A DNA stretch of 35,569 nucleotides from CAZART01 sp964487555 (GCA_964487555.1 CAZART010000050.1:1-35569); one strand, 5' to 3'; shown: positions 24,140 through 33,300, counted from the stretch's first letter. The notes: a model not told the origin generated them from the sequence alone. A program made the numbers and translations.

Positions 24140-27010
24140 CTAACCCGCCAGCATGTCGCGCAGCACGGTTTCGGCCGCCTTCAGGGCGTCATTTATTTTT
24201 TCCGGCTGCCGGCCGCCTGCCGTGGCGATCGTCGGGCGGCCGCCGCCGCCGCCGCCGACCATCCGTGCCAGCCGTCCCACGAGGTCACCCGCCTTTACGC
24301 CGCGCCGAATCACGTCGTCAGAGACGCCCGCAACCATGTAGACCTTCTCCCCTTCCGGATCGACCGTCCCCAGAACGCCGACGGCGCCTTCGCCGAGGCG
24401 ATCGCGCAGGGACTGCCCGAGCGTGTGCAGCATGTCCATCGACGTGGGCTCTACGCGTCCGGTGACGAGTTTCACGCCGTCGACCTGCTGCGCCGATCCG
24501 ATGAACGCCTCGAGCTCGGAGGCCAGAATTTTCTGCTTCTGCTCCTCGAGTGCCTTTCGCAGCGTTTTGTTCTCCTCGAGCAGCTCCTGCACCTCCTCGG
24601 AGACCGGACGCTGGAGTGCCTTGAACTGCGAGCGAATGAGGTCCAGCTCACCGATTTCCTGATCGACGAGGTTCAGCGCATCCTGACCGGCTACGGCCTC
24701 CACGCGCCGCACGCCCGCCGCGATCGATCCTTCCGAGAGGAACTGAAAGAGACCGATCTCGCCGGTCGCCTCGACGTGCGTACCACCGCACAGCTCGACG
24801 GAGTACTCCGGATCGAACGTGATGACGCGAACGCGATCACCGTATTTCTCGCCGAAGAGCGCCATCGCACCGCGCGACATCGCTTCGTCGGCGGGCACAT
24901 CGCGCTCTTCCTGCTTCAAAATATTTCGCTGGATCACCTCGTTGACCCGGGCCTGGATCGTGTGCAGCTCCTCCGGCTTCAGCCGCTCGTAGTGGCTGAA
25001 ATCGAATCGCAGCCGGTCCGGCGCGACCAGCGAGCCTTTCTGCTGCACGTGCGGGCCCAGCATTTCGCGAAGCGCCGCATGCAGGAGGTGCGTCGCCGTA
25101 TGGTGTTTCATAATGCGCAATCGGCGGTCGGACTGAACGACCGCGCGCACGGGCGCATCGAGCTCCGCCGGCAGGCGATCCACGTAATGGATGATGCGGT
25201 GCTGCTGCTTCTGCGTGTCCAGGACGTCGATCCGCTCGTCGCCGATTTCGAGAATACCCGTATCGCCCACCTGGCCGCCGCTTTCGGCATAGAACGGCGT
25301 GTGGTCCAGGACGATTTCGTAGCGCTCATCCCCATCGCGGCCTGATGCCCGGACGGAGCGCACGAGCGCGCCCTCAGCCTCGACCGTTTCATATCCCACG
25401 AATTCGGAATCGTCTCCCTCGCTTACGACCTGCCACTCATCCGCACGGCTTTGATCGACCTTGAAGCTACCGGCCGCTCGTGCACGGCTCTTCTGCTCCT
25501 GCATGAGGACTTCGTAGCGCTCCATGTCGACGCCGAGGCCTTGTTCGCGCGCCATGAGCTGGGTCAGGTCGACCGGGAAGCCGTGCGTGTCGTGCAGGAG
25601 GAAGGCGACCTCGCCGGGAATCTCCTGCCGCGAAGCCGCCTCGGTAAATGCGTCGAGGATGTCCTCACGGTCGCCGACGTCGTACGCCTTCTCGAGGAGA
25701 TCCATCGACTGCCGGTCCGCGCGAAGCCGCTCGAGCACCTCGTCGAGATCATCGCTGCGATCATCCTGCTCCTCGCGGGCGGCGATTTCCTCGACGTAGG
25801 GAATCACGCGCTCGAAAAAGCCGATCCCCGTACCGAGCGTCTGAAGGAAGTTCTCCTCCTCGGACTTGATGACGCGCTCGATATATTCCTGCCGCTTGCG
25901 GAGCTCGGGGAACGTGTCGCCCATTTTGCGCTGCAGCGGCTCGACGAGGCGGTGCATGAACGGCTCGCGCATGCCGAGGGTCTGATAGCCGAAACGTACG
26001 GCGCGGCGAAGGATCCGCCGGATAACGTACGCGCGTCCCACGTTTCCGGGCGTTACGCCGTCGCCGACGGCGAAAGCGATGGTGCGGATGTGATCGCCGA
26101 TCACGCGCATCGCGATCCGGCATCGCTCGCGCTCGCGCTGGTCGTCGAAATCGACGTCGTCGTAGCCGCGGATTTCGGCCCGCGGCGACAGCTCCGCGAC
26201 GGTCTGCAGGAGCGGCTGAAAGAGGTCGGTGTCGTAATTGCTGCTCTTGCGCTGCAAGACGGCGACCAGGCGCTCGAAGCCCATGCCCGTATCGACGTGT
26301 CTGGCCGTCAGCGGATCGAGCGTGCCGTCAGGCTGGGCATTGTACTGGATGAAAACAAGGTTCCAGAGCTCCATCACCTGTGGATGGTCCGCGTTGACGA
26401 GCTCTCTACCCGGGACTGCGGCGCGCTCTTCATCCGGACGCAGGTCGATGTGGATCTCGGAGCAGGGCCCGCAGGGGCCGGTGTCGCCCATCATCCAAAA
26501 ATTATCCTTCGAACTTCCGAAGAGGACGTGATCCGGATGGATCGCCGATTCACTTTTCCAGAGGGCGAAGGCCTCGTTGTCCGCCTTAAGACCGAGCTTT
26601 TCGTCCCCTTCGTGCACCGTCGCGTAGAGGCGATCGCCATCCAGCCCCCACTGACCGACCATGAGTTCCCAGGCCCACCGGATCGCCTCGCGCTTGAAGT
26701 AGTCGCCGAAGCTCCAGTTGCCCAGCATTTCGAAGAAGGTGTGGTGATACGTGTCGAGGCCCACCTCCTCGAGATCGTTGTGTTTGCCCGATACGCGCAG
26801 GCACTTCTGGGTATCGACGGCACGCTTGTAGGGCCGATCGCCGGAGCCCAGGAAGACGTCCTTGAACTGGTTCATCCCCGCGTTCGTGAAGAGCAGCGTC
26901 GGATCGTTTTGCGGCACCAGCGAATCGCTAGGCACGATCTCGTGTCCGCGCTCTTCGAAGAAGCGAAGAAACTCGTATCGGATTTGTTCGGATGTTTTGA
27001 TGTCACTCAT
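24140..27010 (-). CDS. alaS: Alanyl-tRNA synthetase
   Basis: Charges tRNA-Ala with alanine and edits mischarged Ser/Gly. 956 residues from ATG 27010 (TTG 27019 would add three). The class II catalytic core is at the N-terminus (LLFTNAGMNQFKDVFLG, KCLRVSGKHNDLEEVG, HHTFFEMLGNWSFGDYFK, DTGPCGPCSEIH, DTGMGFERLVAVLQ), followed by the tRNA-recognition helices. The editing domain has HHTATHLLHAAL near 636 and CGGTH near 741, giving the four zinc/editing ligands. The C-terminal C-Ala domain ends in a glycine-rich GGGGGGRPTIA block near 917-927. It is longer than the usual roughly 875 residues owing partly to an acidic insertion with EEQDDRSDDLDEVLERLRAD. The DNA glycosylase gene ends 90 bp upstream on the same strand. 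Confidence 0.97.
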   Translation of the reverse strand: MSDIKTSEQIRYEFLRFFEERGHEIVPSDSLVPQNDPTLLFTNAGMNQFKDVFLGSGDRPYKRAVDTQKCLRVSGKHNDLEEVGLDTYHHTFFEMLGNWSFGDYFKREAIRWAWELMVGQWGLDGDRLYATVHEGDEKLGLKADNEAFALWKSESAIHPDHVLFGSSKDNFWMMGDTGPCGPCSEIHIDLRPDEERAAVPGRELVNADHPQVMELWNLVFIQYNAQPDGTLDPLTARHVDTGMGFERLVAVLQRKSSNYDTDLFQPLLQTVAELSPRAEIRGYDDVDFDDQRERERCRIAMRVIGDHIRTIAFAVGDGVTPGNVGRAYVIRRILRRAVRFGYQTLGMREPFMHRLVEPLQRKMGDTFPELRKRQEYIERVIKSEEENFLQTLGTGIGFFERVIPYVEEIAAREEQDDRSDDLDEVLERLRADRQSMDLLEKAYDVGDREDILDAFTEAASRQEIPGEVAFLLHDTHGFPVDLTQLMAREQGLGVDMERYEVLMQEQKSRARAAGSFKVDQSRADEWQVVSEGDDSEFVGYETVEAEGALVRSVRASGRDGDERYEIVLDHTPFYAESGGQVGDTGILEIGDERIDVLDTQKQQHRIIHYVDRLPAELDAPVRAVVQSDRRLRIMKHHTATHLLHAALREMLGPHVQQKGSLVAPDRLRFDFSHYERLKPEELHTIQARVNEVIQRNILKQEERDVPADEAMSRGAMALFGEKYGDRVRVITFDPEYSVELCGGTHVEATGEIGLFQFLSEGSIAAGVRRVEAVAGQDALNLVDQEIGELDLIRSQFKALQRPVSEEVQELLEENKTLRKALEEQKQKILASELEAFIGSAQQVDGVKLVTGRVEPTSMDMLHTLGQSLRDRLGEGAVGVLGTVDPEGEKVYMVAGVSDDVIRRGVKAGDLVGRLARMVGGGGGGRPTIATAGGRQPEKINDALKAAETVLRDMLAG

Positions 27011-27042
27011 CAGATTCAAAATAGGTGCGCGCCGGCTCGGTG

Positions 27043-27121
27043 CGGAGGACGGCGACGATCATACGCTGAAGCCGTTTCTACGGCGGAGGGCGGCAACGAT
27101 CAAATGTTGAAGCTGTTTCTA
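27043..27121. repeat. 41-bp-period tandem duplication covering the glycosylase stop codon
   Basis: Two 38-bp copies (27043-27080 and 27084-27121) are about 80 percent identical (CGGAGG-CGGC-ACGATCA, then TGAAG-GTTTCTA), with CGG between them and a partial third CGGCGGCGAGCGGC after. The second copy contains the stop codon (27100-27102) and last codons of the glycosylase gene, so the first is a duplicated gene end in the intergenic space. Confidence 0.8.
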
Positions 27122-27756
27122 CGGCGGCGAGCGGCTGCGACGTCGCTGGGAACGCCCGGCGAAACGTACGGATTCTCCGACATGAAGAATCGCCACGGCA
27201 GGTCGATGCCGCGGGTAATTCCTATGCGGCAGGACGTGCGGATCGTGCAATCGATCGCATCTTCCGACTCGGTCACGTAGAGCGGTGGCGCCGTCATCGT
27301 GCTGTTATGGAAGCTTTTGTCGATGTCGAAGGCCTGCGTCAACTTGCCGGGGCCGTTGGCCAGATCGACGTCGTGTTCGGCCGCATCGCGGCGCTCGAAC
27401 ATGCTGCTCTGCCCCTCCAGCGGCTCCACGGCGCGAAAAAGGACGGCACCGCCGACGCCTTCGCGCTCCGTTACAACGTTGAGGAGCCAGTACCGTGCAT
27501 ATATAAGGTATACGTAGGCCGTTCCAGGCTTTCCGAAGAGATCGTAGCCGCGGCCGTCAGGCTTGATAAGGCCCGTCGCGCGGTCCACGATTCCCCATCC
27601 GTGGAAAGACGGATCGTCCTGTGTGTACGCCTCCGTCTCGACGACACGGCCCTTTAGCTGCCGGCCGTCGGGCAGCTCGCGCACGAGCACTTTGCCGATC
27701 AGGTCGCGCGCCACGTCGAGGGTGGGCCTATCGTAGAAATCCGGCGCTAGAATCAT
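27100..27756 (-). CDS. aag: 3-methyladenine DNA glycosylase (AAG/MPG family)
   Basis: Base-excision repair glycosylase that removes alkylated purines. 218 residues from ATG 27756, close to the bacterial AAG norm of about 200. Signature motifs in order: YDRPTLDVARDLIGKVLV at the start, RVVETEAY (the Glu42 of ETEAY is the expected catalytic residue), GKPGTAYVYLIYARYWLLNV (Y-rich wall of the base pocket), GAVLFRAVEP, NGPGKLTQAFDID, and RIGITRGIDLPWRFF. The frame stays open upstream to 27900 but the family starts at this ATG. It lies upstream of alaS on the same strand with a 90-bp gap. Its very end (AAARRRRNSFNI) is low-complexity and part of a tandem duplication. Confidence 0.94.
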   Translation of the reverse strand: MILAPDFYDRPTLDVARDLIGKVLVRELPDGRQLKGRVVETEAYTQDDPSFHGWGIVDRATGLIKPDGRGYDLFGKPGTAYVYLIYARYWLLNVVTEREGVGGAVLFRAVEPLEGQSSMFERRDAAEHDVDLANGPGKLTQAFDIDKSFHNSTMTAPPLYVTESEDAIDCTIRTSCRIGITRGIDLPWRFFMSENPYVSPGVPSDVAAARRRRNSFNI

Positions 27757-27926
27757 TACGCGATTTCGTTCCGTCGGGTTGTGGCGTCGCTTATCGTCGC
27801 CGGTGTAACTTTGCGCCTTGGGCCTTCGTAGTCTTTCTGCAAGGGGCGTCCCTACGTCCAATGCGCCGTACGGGATCCCCTTATCGGATCCCCACGTCAC
27901 CGCGTCACCCTTATCGGACCACTGCC

Positions 27927-28901
27927 ATGTGCCATCGACTCTGTTACGTCGCCGCTGCCGCGGTTCTCCTGTTTGTGATCATAAAAGCGAGCGACGTCGC
28001 ACCGCCTTTCCACGTAAACGCTTTTCCCGTCCACTTCTCTTCGTTTGAAGATGCGCCCGATGCGGCTCAAAAGGACATTGTCATCGACGAGAAGTTTAAA
28101 GTCTCGGAGGGCGACGACCTAATGATAGACGTCGGACACAGCGACGTTTCCATACGGACGGGGCCTGCCGGCCAGGCGGGCGTACAGGTCATCGTCGCGG
28201 GTGAGCGTGCACGGCGTTTCTTCGAACACTTGAATTTTTCGGTGGAGAAAAAAGGGACGTCCGTCTCGGTTACGACCAATCCCCGTGGAAGCTGGAACCG
28301 CGGTGGTGGTGACATCGACGTCATAGTGAGCGTTCCCGAACAATTCGACGCCCGCGTCGAGGTCGCCCATGGAGATGTCGAGATCGATCGACTGGACGGA
28401 CATCTCAACTTTCGACTGGCCCACGGCGACCTTTCCGCCGCCTCTTTGACGGGAACGTCGCTCGACATCGACGTGGCTCACGGCGATTTCGATGCCGGCC
28501 GATTAATGAGCGAAAAGGTAAAAATCCGCGCGGCGCATGGCGACGTCTCGGTGTCATCGCTCATGGCCGCCGAGTTCGACGTCGGCGTGCAGCACGGGGA
28601 CATCGAAATCGATCGCGCGGAGGGCTACGCCCGAGTATCCGGATCGCACAGCGACGTCGAGATCTCGTTTGCGAAGCTGAACGGCGGCGAATTTTCGAAC
28701 AGCCACGGAGACATCGAAATCGCTGCACCGGCCGGCGCGGCAGCGGACGTCGACTTTTCCGCCAATGAGATTGAGATCTCAGCCGGGCACGGCTTTGTCG
28801 GGACCCTCAAGGACAAACGTGCCCAGGGCCGCGTCAGCGGCGGCGGCCCGAAGATGGTGGCTCGGACCTCTCACGGGGATATCTACCTCCGGGAGCTCTA
28901 A
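27927..28901 (+). CDS. DUF4097-family beta-repeat exported protein
   Basis: A 324-residue protein with an N-terminal hydrophobic segment (YVAAAAVLLFVIIKA) acting as signal or anchor. The body consists of a right-handed beta-helix-like set of short repeats, each with a conserved HGD or HSD turn: VGHSDVSIRTG, VAHGDVEIDRL, LAHGDLSAASL, VAHGDFDAGRL, AAHGDVSVSSL, VQHGDIEIDRA, GSHSDVEISFA, NSHGDIEIAA, AGHGFVGTL, TSHGDIYLREL. This is the DUF4097 (GGGtGRM-like) pattern, here with an unusually regular His-Gly-Asp at every turn. Function of the family is unknown; PF13349 members are often linked to envelope stress or anti-sigma neighbourhoods, but none is nearby. The frame extends upstream to 27621 over the divergent glycosylase and is rejected. 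Its terminus is copied downstream. Confidence 0.86.
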   Translation: MCHRLCYVAAAAVLLFVIIKASDVAPPFHVNAFPVHFSSFEDAPDAAQKDIVIDEKFKVSEGDDLMIDVGHSDVSIRTGPAGQAGVQVIVAGERARRFFEHLNFSVEKKGTSVSVTTNPRGSWNRGGGDIDVIVSVPEQFDARVEVAHGDVEIDRLDGHLNFRLAHGDLSAASLTGTSLDIDVAHGDFDAGRLMSEKVKIRAAHGDVSVSSLMAAEFDVGVQHGDIEIDRAEGYARVSGSHSDVEISFAKLNGGEFSNSHGDIEIAAPAGAAADVDFSANEIEISAGHGFVGTLKDKRAQGRVSGGGPKMVARTSHGDIYLREL

Positions 28902-28972
28902 CTCGCCGTTCGAGCCGATCTCCGGGGAAGTTCTAGGAACTCGCCGTTCGAGCCGATCTCCGGGAGCTCTAA
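28887..28972. repeat. Duplicated 3' end of the DUF4097 gene
   Basis: CTCCGGGAGCTCTAA, which includes the stop codon, occurs at 28887-28901 and exactly again at 28958-28972; a degenerate copy lies between. A 27-bp stretch beginning AACTCGCCGTTCGAGCC is identical at 28900-28926 and 28938-28964 (period 38). The gene end has been copied downstream of the stop. Confidence 0.88.
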
Positions 28973-29002
28973 CGCGGGTCGAGCCGATCGCCTCGACCCG
29001 CG
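28973..29002 (+). terminator. Strong hairpin after the DUF4097 gene (terminator-like, no T run)
   Basis: An 11-bp perfect stem CGCGGGTCGAG / CTCGACCCGCG (28973-28983 with 28992-29002) around an 8-nt loop. It lies 71 bp after the stop and between convergent genes. It lacks a T tract on either strand, so it may be a Rho-dependent or bidirectional barrier, or only a stable palindrome. Confidence 0.5.
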
Positions 29003-29052
29003 CCCCGTACATCTGGATCTACCGCTCCGTTCCGAGGGAAGAGCCCTGAAAA

Positions 29053-29514
29053 TTATCGGCCATCGTGCTGCGGGCGATCGAGCACGAGGAGGGTGATCCG
29101 CGTCGTATTGACGAGTTGTCCCATCTCGTTGGTAATAGCCACATCCCAGACCTGCGTGCGCCTGCCGAGATGAATCGGCCGTGCCGTCCCCGTCACGATG
29201 CCCTCGGTGACCTGCCGGAGGTGGTTGGAGGAAAGATCCAGGCCGACACACGTGGATGACGCCGGATCGACGCGAAGATTAGCCGCCACGCTGGCCAGCG
29301 TCTCGGCAAGCACCACCGACGCGCCGCCATGCAGAATCCCGTAGGGTTGTAGGGTGCGATGATCTACCGGCATCAATCCACATAGATAGTCATCGCCGAT
29401 GTCGGTAAAAACGATACCCACGTGATCGAGCATGTTGCCGGGTACGAGGCCCCGAAGATCCTCGAGGCTCACCTCGTGGTACCAGATGCGTTTCTTTCCC
29501 TTCGTCGCGCTCAC
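29053..29514 (-). CDS. Hotdog-fold acyl-CoA thioesterase (PaaI/MenI-like)
   Basis: A 153-residue hotdog thioesterase. The helix motif HGGASVVLAETLAS holds His62 and Glu71, the positions used in YdiI/MenI- and PaaI-type enzymes; GIVFTDIGDDYLCGLMPV, then GLDLSSNHLRQVTEGIV, GRRTQVWDVAITNEMGQLVN and TTRITLLVL complete the fold. This matches the tetrameric hotdog family that hydrolyses phenylacetyl-CoA-type or 1,4-dihydroxy-2-naphthoyl-CoA substrates; no menaquinone or phenylacetate genes are nearby, so the substrate is not assigned. The gene converges on the DUF4097 gene and has a repeat array upstream of its start. Confidence 0.9.
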   Translation of the reverse strand: MSATKGKKRIWYHEVSLEDLRGLVPGNMLDHVGIVFTDIGDDYLCGLMPVDHRTLQPYGILHGGASVVLAETLASVAANLRVDPASSTCVGLDLSSNHLRQVTEGIVTGTARPIHLGRRTQVWDVAITNEMGQLVNTTRITLLVLDRPQHDGR

Positions 29515-29623
29515 AGCTCACGGCCCGGCTGAAGCCATGTCTGAAGATATGATTCCATAACCTCCTCAATCGAGCTGAATCGAGCATTTCGACGCGACCG
29601 TGATGTCTTTGCAGTCGTCGCGT

Positions 29624-29750
29624 GCCTTAGATTAGTCGCCCGCCTCAGATTAGTCGCCTGCCTCAGATTAGTCGCCCGCCTCAGATTAGTCGTCCGCCTC
29701 AGATTAGTCGCCTGTCTCAGATTACCTAGTCGCGTGCCTCAGATAATACG
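29624..29750. repeat. 18-bp tandem array, seven copies, between thioesterase and TonB receptor genes
   Basis: The unit GCCTCAGATTAGTCGCC[CT] is repeated from 29624: five near-perfect copies with 18-bp period (copy 1 with TTAG, copy 4 with GTCC), then a sixth with a 4-bp insertion and a seventh degenerate. The unit is a multiple of three but no open frame uses it. No unique spacers, so not a CRISPR. It lies about 110 bp upstream of the thioesterase start. The remaining space up to 30147 holds only a CT tract. Confidence 0.93.
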
Positions 29751-30008
29751 TGATCGGACAGACTGAATCCGGCATTTTCAGGACGCATCCGGTTGGGACA
29801 GGCGTGCGTCTCAGCCGCTCCAATCGTGTCGACCGTCAATGTCGAGACAAGCGTCGTGCAGAGCGGGAAATGGTATGAAGATGTAACCGATCCGACAGCC
29901 GCGCAAAGTGCACAAATATTGTCTTGCGCTTTGATGCCGCAAGATGTTACTTAATTTCTTCCCAGGCGTCCTTCCCTCGTCGCAGAGATGAAAGTAGGGC
30001 GCGAATCG

Positions 30009-30024
30009 CTCTCTCTCTCTCTCT
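30009..30024. repeat. (CT)8 dinucleotide tract upstream of TonB receptor
   Basis: Eight consecutive CT pairs lie 124 bp before the receptor ATG, in the region where its promoter should be. Such tracts can change length by slippage; whether they change expression here is not visible. Confidence 0.85.
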
Positions 30025-30147
30025 ACGGATCAACGATACGTCTATTTACGACCGGCGGTACAAGATCACATCTTCGCATCTTCGCGGCCGACCGGCTCGT
30101 CGGATATTGATTCTACGCACAGCTTCCCACAGCGTCTCTAGGCAATC

Positions 30148-33100
30148 ATGTCATTGATACGTACCTCATGCCTTATTATTCTCACGGCGGCACTGTTTGT
30201 TGGTGCAGCACCGGCTTTGGCCCAGAGCGGGAAGATCGCGGGCACCATCGCCGAGGTGGAGACGGGCGAAACGCTCGTCGGTGTCAACATACTCATCGAG
30301 GGCACGACGCAGGGCGCCGTAACCGATGAAGACGGCTACTTTACCATTCTGAATGTGTCGCCAGGGACCTATACGCTCCGGGCTTCCTTCATCGGTTTCG
30401 CCACGCAAATCGTCGAGGACGTGCGCGTAAACATCGATCAGACGACGACGGTCGACATCGAGATGCGCGAGCAAATTGCCGAGGGGGAAGAAATCGTCGT
30501 CACCGCCGAACGTCCCGCGGTGCAGCCTGACGTCTCGGCCAGCGTGGCAAACATCTCGACGGAGGATATCGAACAGGTCCCCGTATCCAGCCTTACGAGC
30601 GCTATCACGCTAGAGGCAGGCATCCTTTTCGGTGACGACGGACCCATCATCCGCGCCGGCAGCGCCGATGAACTCAGCGTTACCGTCAACGGCCTCTCGT
30701 TCCGTGACGAGCGCAACAACGTTCCTTTCATGGGCGTCCCCATCGTAGCGGTCGAGGAAGTTCATGTCCAGACAGGCGGGTTCAATGCGGAGTACGGCAA
30801 TGTCCGCTCGGGTGTGATCAATGTCGTGACGAAGGAAGGTTCGCGAAGCCGATATAATGCCGATTTCGTCGGACGCTACGCTCCGCCTTCGCAGAAGCAT
30901 TTCGGCCCTCCGGCCAATCACCCGAATTCGTATTGGATCCGGCCGTACGTAGACGACGATGTGGCGTTTACCGGTACGAGAAACGGCGCCTGGGACGAGG
31001 CTACGCAGGCTCAGTATCCCGAATTTGAAGGCTGGATCGCACTCTCGGAAGATCTTTTGAGCGATGATGATCCTTCCAACGACATGTCGCCGGCAGCGCT
31101 GCAGCAGGCCTTCCTGTGGCAACACCGGCGGCAACTCGAGATCACGGAGCCGGACTACACGGTCGACGCCGGCATCGGCGGGCCGCTCCCCGGAATTAGC
31201 CGGGCACTCGGCGATGCGCGCTTTTATGCGTCGTATCGACGCAACGAGTCTATGTATCTCATTCCGCTCTCAGAGGACCGGTTCAGCGAGAACGTGGGGC
31301 ATATCAAGCTCACTTCGGACGTGCGACCCGGCATGAAGCTCAGCCTGGAAGGCATGCTGGCGGAAACGAAGGGCACCGCATCGAGCCGTGTGGGATCGCC
31401 TGGACTCTTCAATTCCGCCGGCGAAATCGCGTTCGATATGTCTCTAGTCAGCTTCATCGATACCCGCATCTTCGCCACCGACTACTGGGCGCCGAGCAGG
31501 ATTGCACGAAACATGTTGGGCGCGAGGTTCACCCACGCTCTTGGTCAGGATACGTTCTATGAGGTCCGATTTACCCGCTTCGCGTCGTCCTACGACACGA
31601 ATCCCGGCCGCCTTCGGGATACGACGGAGGCCGTCGTTATCGGCGGAGTCGCTTTTGACGAGGGTCCGTTCGGATTCTCGCCGGAGCCCAGCTTCGGCGT
31701 AGCCGGAATGCGCATGGGGGTCGGGATGAGCAATGCCAGAGACACCAGCCGAGTCGCCGTATACAACCTGAAGGGTGATTTGACCAGCCAGCTCAATCGC
31801 TATCTTCAGGTGAAGTCGGGCTTCGAATACAATCTGACGAGCAGTCGCGAGAATTCCGGGACGTTCGACGAATTCTTGCCGAGCAGCAATTACCAGCAGC
31901 AGTGGGATCGTGAGCCGGTCCGAGGCGCCGCCTACGGGCAGGGCAAGCTCGAGTTCAAAGGCATGATCGCGAACGTGGGCCTGCGTCTCGACTACTTCAA
32001 CGCAGGGGGCGAATGGTTCGACTTCGAGCCCTTCACGAATGCGTTCTCCGCCGCCGCGGCGAATGGCCGAGATACCCTGCTCGCGCAAGAACCGACGGAT
32101 CATATCCTGACGCTCAGCCCGCGGCTTGGCGTGTCCTTTCCGGTCACCGACTTCAGCAAGCTCTACTTCAACTACGGCCATTTCCGCTCGCTGCCCAATC
32201 CGAACGACATCTTCTTATTCCGTGAATTCTCGCAAACGGGACAGGTCGCCCGTGTGGGAGATCCCAACAATCCGTTGCCGAAAACGCGTGCGTACGAGCT
32301 GGGATACGAGCATTCCATTCTGGATCAGTTTCTCGTTCGTGTGGCCGGATACTATCGGGACACCTCGAATGAACCAAGTCTCGTCACGTTCAGCAGCCGG
32401 GACGGTCAGACCGAGTATTCCATTTCCCGTCCGGACCGGTATCAAGACGTCCGTGGCTTCGAGCTGACCGTGAAGCGGACCAGCGGCCGCTGGCTTCGCG
32501 GCTTCGTAAATTACACTTACATGGTCGATTCGTTTGGATGGTTCGGATTCAATCGCATCAGCGAGAATCAAACCGTCCAGCGGCAGTTCGAGCAGGATGA
32601 TGCGGTGCGGCGCGCGGCCTTTTCGCAGCCGGTGCCCCGGCCGTATGCACGCGCCAACATCCACCTCACCGCGCCCGAAAATTTCGGTCCAAGGATCGCC
32701 GGCATCCGGCCGTTCGCCGATTGGCGGCTGAGTTTCCTCGCTTTCTGGAGTGATGGGGGCAAGTTCACGTGGACGGGCGGCGGCGCGGTTCCCGGTGTCC
32801 GCAACAACGTGGATCGGGTCGATTCCTGGAATCTGGACCTGCGGCTCACGAAGAATTTTCGCGTAGGCAATGCCCGCGCGCAGTTCTTTATGGACATGTT
32901 CAACGCCCTCAATACCCGGCGTCTATCGTTTGCAGGATTCGTGGATGGGAATGACCGGAATGCATACCTGAGATCGCTTCATTTGCCGGAATCTGAGCAC
33001 TACAACAACATCCCGGGCGACGACCGAATCGGCATCTACAGAGACTTCGACGTACCTTTCCAGCCAATGACCAGGATTGCCTCCAGAACCGAAACCCGGT

Positions 33101-33300
33101 CACCCAATCCCGACGTGATTTATTTCGACGCGAACGAGGGGGAATGGATCGTATTCGAGGACGGCAGCTGGAAACCGGCCGACATGAGCCGCGTGAACGA
33201 GGTGCTCGACAAAAGGGCTTACATCGACATGCCCAACCAGAGCTTTCTAACGTTTCTGAATCCCCGCAACGTCTTTTTCGGATTTCGACTGCATCTCTAG
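30148..33300 (+). CDS. TonB-dependent outer-membrane receptor with N-terminal carboxypeptidase-like domain
   Basis: A 1050-residue outer-membrane transporter. Signal peptide 1-25 (PALA-Q), then a CarboxypepD_reg-like/SusC-type N-terminal domain at about 27-115 (KIAGTIAEVETGETLVGVNI, GAVTDEDGYFTILNVSPGTY, LRASFIGFATQ), a TonB plug at about 120-235 (EEIVVTAERPAVQPDVS, FNAEYGNVRSGVINVVTKEG) and a 22-strand-type barrel to the end, including FNYGHFRSLPNPND and RPFADWRLSFLAFWSDGGKF. The motif GFNAEYGNVRSGVINV is the TonB-dependent receptor plug signature. No SusD partner lies next to it; instead a secreted protein with a sorting domain follows after 68 bp, the usual pairing in Rhodothermota. Substrate is unknown. 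Confidence 0.94.
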   Translation: MSLIRTSCLIILTAALFVGAAPALAQSGKIAGTIAEVETGETLVGVNILIEGTTQGAVTDEDGYFTILNVSPGTYTLRASFIGFATQIVEDVRVNIDQTTTVDIEMREQIAEGEEIVVTAERPAVQPDVSASVANISTEDIEQVPVSSLTSAITLEAGILFGDDGPIIRAGSADELSVTVNGLSFRDERNNVPFMGVPIVAVEEVHVQTGGFNAEYGNVRSGVINVVTKEGSRSRYNADFVGRYAPPSQKHFGPPANHPNSYWIRPYVDDDVAFTGTRNGAWDEATQAQYPEFEGWIALSEDLLSDDDPSNDMSPAALQQAFLWQHRRQLEITEPDYTVDAGIGGPLPGISRALGDARFYASYRRNESMYLIPLSEDRFSENVGHIKLTSDVRPGMKLSLEGMLAETKGTASSRVGSPGLFNSAGEIAFDMSLVSFIDTRIFATDYWAPSRIARNMLGARFTHALGQDTFYEVRFTRFASSYDTNPGRLRDTTEAVVIGGVAFDEGPFGFSPEPSFGVAGMRMGVGMSNARDTSRVAVYNLKGDLTSQLNRYLQVKSGFEYNLTSSRENSGTFDEFLPSSNYQQQWDREPVRGAAYGQGKLEFKGMIANVGLRLDYFNAGGEWFDFEPFTNAFSAAAANGRDTLLAQEPTDHILTLSPRLGVSFPVTDFSKLYFNYGHFRSLPNPNDIFLFREFSQTGQVARVGDPNNPLPKTRAYELGYEHSILDQFLVRVAGYYRDTSNEPSLVTFSSRDGQTEYSISRPDRYQDVRGFELTVKRTSGRWLRGFVNYTYMVDSFGWFGFNRISENQTVQRQFEQDDAVRRAAFSQPVPRPYARANIHLTAPENFGPRIAGIRPFADWRLSFLAFWSDGGKFTWTGGGAVPGVRNNVDRVDSWNLDLRLTKNFRVGNARAQFFMDMFNALNTRRLSFAGFVDGNDRNAYLRSLHLPESEHYNNIPGDDRIGIYRDFDVPFQPMTRIASRTETRSPNPDVIYFDANEGEWIVFEDGSWKPADMSRVNEVLDKRAYIDMPNQSFLTFLNPRNVFFGFRLHL

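Noticed and set aside
25451..27280. 609-codon plus-strand open frame opposite alaS, and another at 24122-25345
   Set aside because: Both are antisense shadows of the GC-rich alaS coding frame; translations show no domain signal, while the minus frame has all AlaRS motifs.
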